This document shows positions 63,126 through 64,000 of a stretch of 64,000 nucleotides of DNA, piece after piece (the stretch's first letter is position 1; every line of letters begins with the position of its first letter). Under the pieces are notes generated by a model. It saw only the letters and a list, made by a program, of their open reading frames with translations. It ran no database searches and had not been told where the DNA came from. The position numbers and the translations under genes were made by a program. This DNA is from Polyangiaceae bacterium (GTDB lineage Bacteria; Myxococcota_A; Polyangia; Polyangiales; Polyangiaceae): positions 2,608,708-2,672,707 of the forward strand of contig JABTUA010000002.1 in assembly GCA_015075635.1 (NCBI GenBank), written 5' to 3'.

Positions 63126-64000
63126 CAGCCGACCGCCAAGTCCACCTTCAACGCTGCCAGGAGCAGCGCAGAGCTCCAGGCCTGCGCGGGGCAGCCCCGC
63201 CAGCGGTGCGGCTCTTCGCCGTCCGCGATCTGCGCGACGTGCCCCAGCACCGGGCCGCCTTGGACCGCGCGCTCGACCAGCTCCGAGAGCTCGGCCCGGA
63301 CGTCTTCGTCGCCCGGGTTCTGCGCCCGCACGGCGCGGATGTAGAACCCGAGCAAGAAGGGCCAGGCCGAGCCCTGGTGCAGGGCGCGTTCACGCTCGTT
63401 CAGGCTTCCTTCGTAGTGGCCTTCGAAGGCGCGGTCCTCGCTGCTCAGCGTGCGGATGCCGCGCGGGGTCAGGAGCTCCGTGCGCACCTTGGCCAGGACG
63501 GCGTCGGCCTGCCAGGGCTCGAAGAGCTCCGGCGCGACGGCCAGCGCGATCAGCGCGTTGGGCCGAACGCTGGCGTCGGCCCACGACTCCGCGCTGGCTC
63601 GCTCCGCGCTCATGTCGTCGAAGGGATAGTCGGTCTCGTTGCACCAAAAGCGCGCCGAGAACCCCGCGAGGACGGCGTCGCGGCAGGCCTCCGCCGCCCG
63701 AGCGAGCTCGGCGTGGCCGTAGTAGCGCGCCCACGCTGCCAGCGTTCGACAGGCGCTGAACCAGAGGGCCTGATGTTCCACGGCGAGACCGTTGCGCGGC
63801 GTGACCGGCACGGCGCCGGTGCGCGCGTCCATCCATGTCCCCGGCTCCGGCGGCTCCGTGAAGACGAATCCTTCGGGGCTGAGCCCCGCACCGTGCGGCC
63901 GGCGCCGACCCCTGAGCCGGAGGAAGGCCCGCAAGAGGCCAGGGTAGACTCGGGTCTTCACGAAGGGGTCATCGAGCCCGATCGAGTCGGCGAGCGCCCG
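63125..64000 (-). CDS. Glycogen-debranching-type amylo-alpha-1,6-glucosidase (5'-truncated)
   Basis: The frame is open to the window edge, so only the last ~290 residues are seen. They match the C-terminal (alpha/alpha)6 part of glycogen debranching enzymes (GDE_C): TWMDARTGAVPVTPRNGLAV with VEHQALW, VRPNALIALAV and the end GSAWPFLLGFYIRAVRAQN with CPAQAWSSALLLAALK. It would cut alpha-1,6 branch points in glycogen. The stop overlaps the histidine-kinase start (TGATG), so the two-component pair may be made along with it. Confidence 0.85.
   Translation of the reverse strand, partial: RALADSIGLDDPFVKTRVYPGLLRAFLRLRGRRRPHGAGLSPEGFVFTEPPEPGTWMDARTGAVPVTPRNGLAVEHQALWFSACRTLAAWARYYGHAELARAAEACRDAVLAGFSARFWCNETDYPFDDMSAERASAESWADASVRPNALIALAVAPELFEPWQADAVLAKVRTELLTPRGIRTLSSEDRAFEGHYEGSLNERERALHQGSAWPFLLGFYIRAVRAQNPGDEDVRAELSELVERAVQGGPVLGHVAQIADGEEPHRWRGCPAQAWSSALLLAALKVDLAVG

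Overview
The window is GC-rich DNA, dense in genes, from a bacterium that looks like a myxobacterium (Myxococcota, probably the Polyangiales side). The signs are: many small lipoproteins with Gly/Ser/Ala-rich linkers after the lipobox; a serine protease ending in a MYXO-CTERM sorting signal; a Ser/Thr kinase and a TonB receptor that both carry PEGA domains; thrombospondin type 3 repeats; a PP2C phosphatase fused to a cyclic-nucleotide domain; frequent GTG/TTG starts; and stop/start overlaps of 1 to 11 bases. No rRNA, CRISPR array, prophage or complete insertion sequence was seen.

Layout. 1-5502 (+): end of an outer-membrane protein with thrombospondin repeats, a HEAT-repeat exported protein, xseB, a CinA-type domain protein and a RadC-family protein. 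5551-7862 (+): PP2C/cyclic-nucleotide fusion plus a FecR-like lipoprotein. 7948-11812 (+): two envelope proteins and an RluA-type pseudouridine synthase, whose end overlaps a convergent membrane-protein gene. 11722-16984 (-): DUF2207-like membrane protein, a large lipoprotein and a geranylgeranyl-reductase-family flavoprotein. 16995-17224: a small inverted-repeat element. 17363-19579: dnaK and a divergent tRNA-Ala. 19627-25743: MYXO-CTERM protease, SRPBCC protein, FGE-like protein, pcm, YqgE/AlgH, Memo-like protein and an MBL hydrolase. 25744-26197: non-coding, with palindromes.

26198-32191 (-): a likely five-gene unit (HD phosphohydrolase, small lipoprotein, YbaK deacylase, PEGA Ser/Thr kinase, PEGA-TonB receptor). 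Divergent from it, 32279-37215 (+) is a tight four-gene unit: an Omp85-like barrel, a lipoprotein with atypical-kinase motifs, an NTT-type nucleotide carrier and a Cys-rich lipoprotein. I rate this as the best candidate for an undescribed system, because a carrier able to move nucleotides sits beside a predicted extracytoplasmic kinase-fold protein. 37246-41140: a membrane protein of unknown function, an ankyrin protein, small lipoproteins and tRNA-Cys. 41257-43134: an organophosphate-antiporter-like MFS carrier with a PDZ-like, Cys-rich insertion, ended by a second copy (inverted) of the small element.

43368-46190 (-): a multi-domain HD-GYP regulator and a conserved protein. 46345-48342 (+): rplM-rpsI-argC behind a clear promoter. 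48347-52231: a 3D-domain lipoprotein, an outer-membrane protein and uvrB. 52292-54781 (-): a lipoprotein, mannose-1-phosphate guanylyltransferase and uppP (envelope polysaccharide precursors). 54905-57571 (+): a lipoprotein amidohydrolase with thrombospondin repeats. Then come a small repeat-containing secreted protein, a bifunctional aromatic-CoA monooxygenase/reductase, and a (-) strand unit 60290-64000 (glycogen-debranching end, histidine kinase, response regulator, DUF3293, PDZ-like protein). Gene calls rest on reading the sequence; no database search was run.
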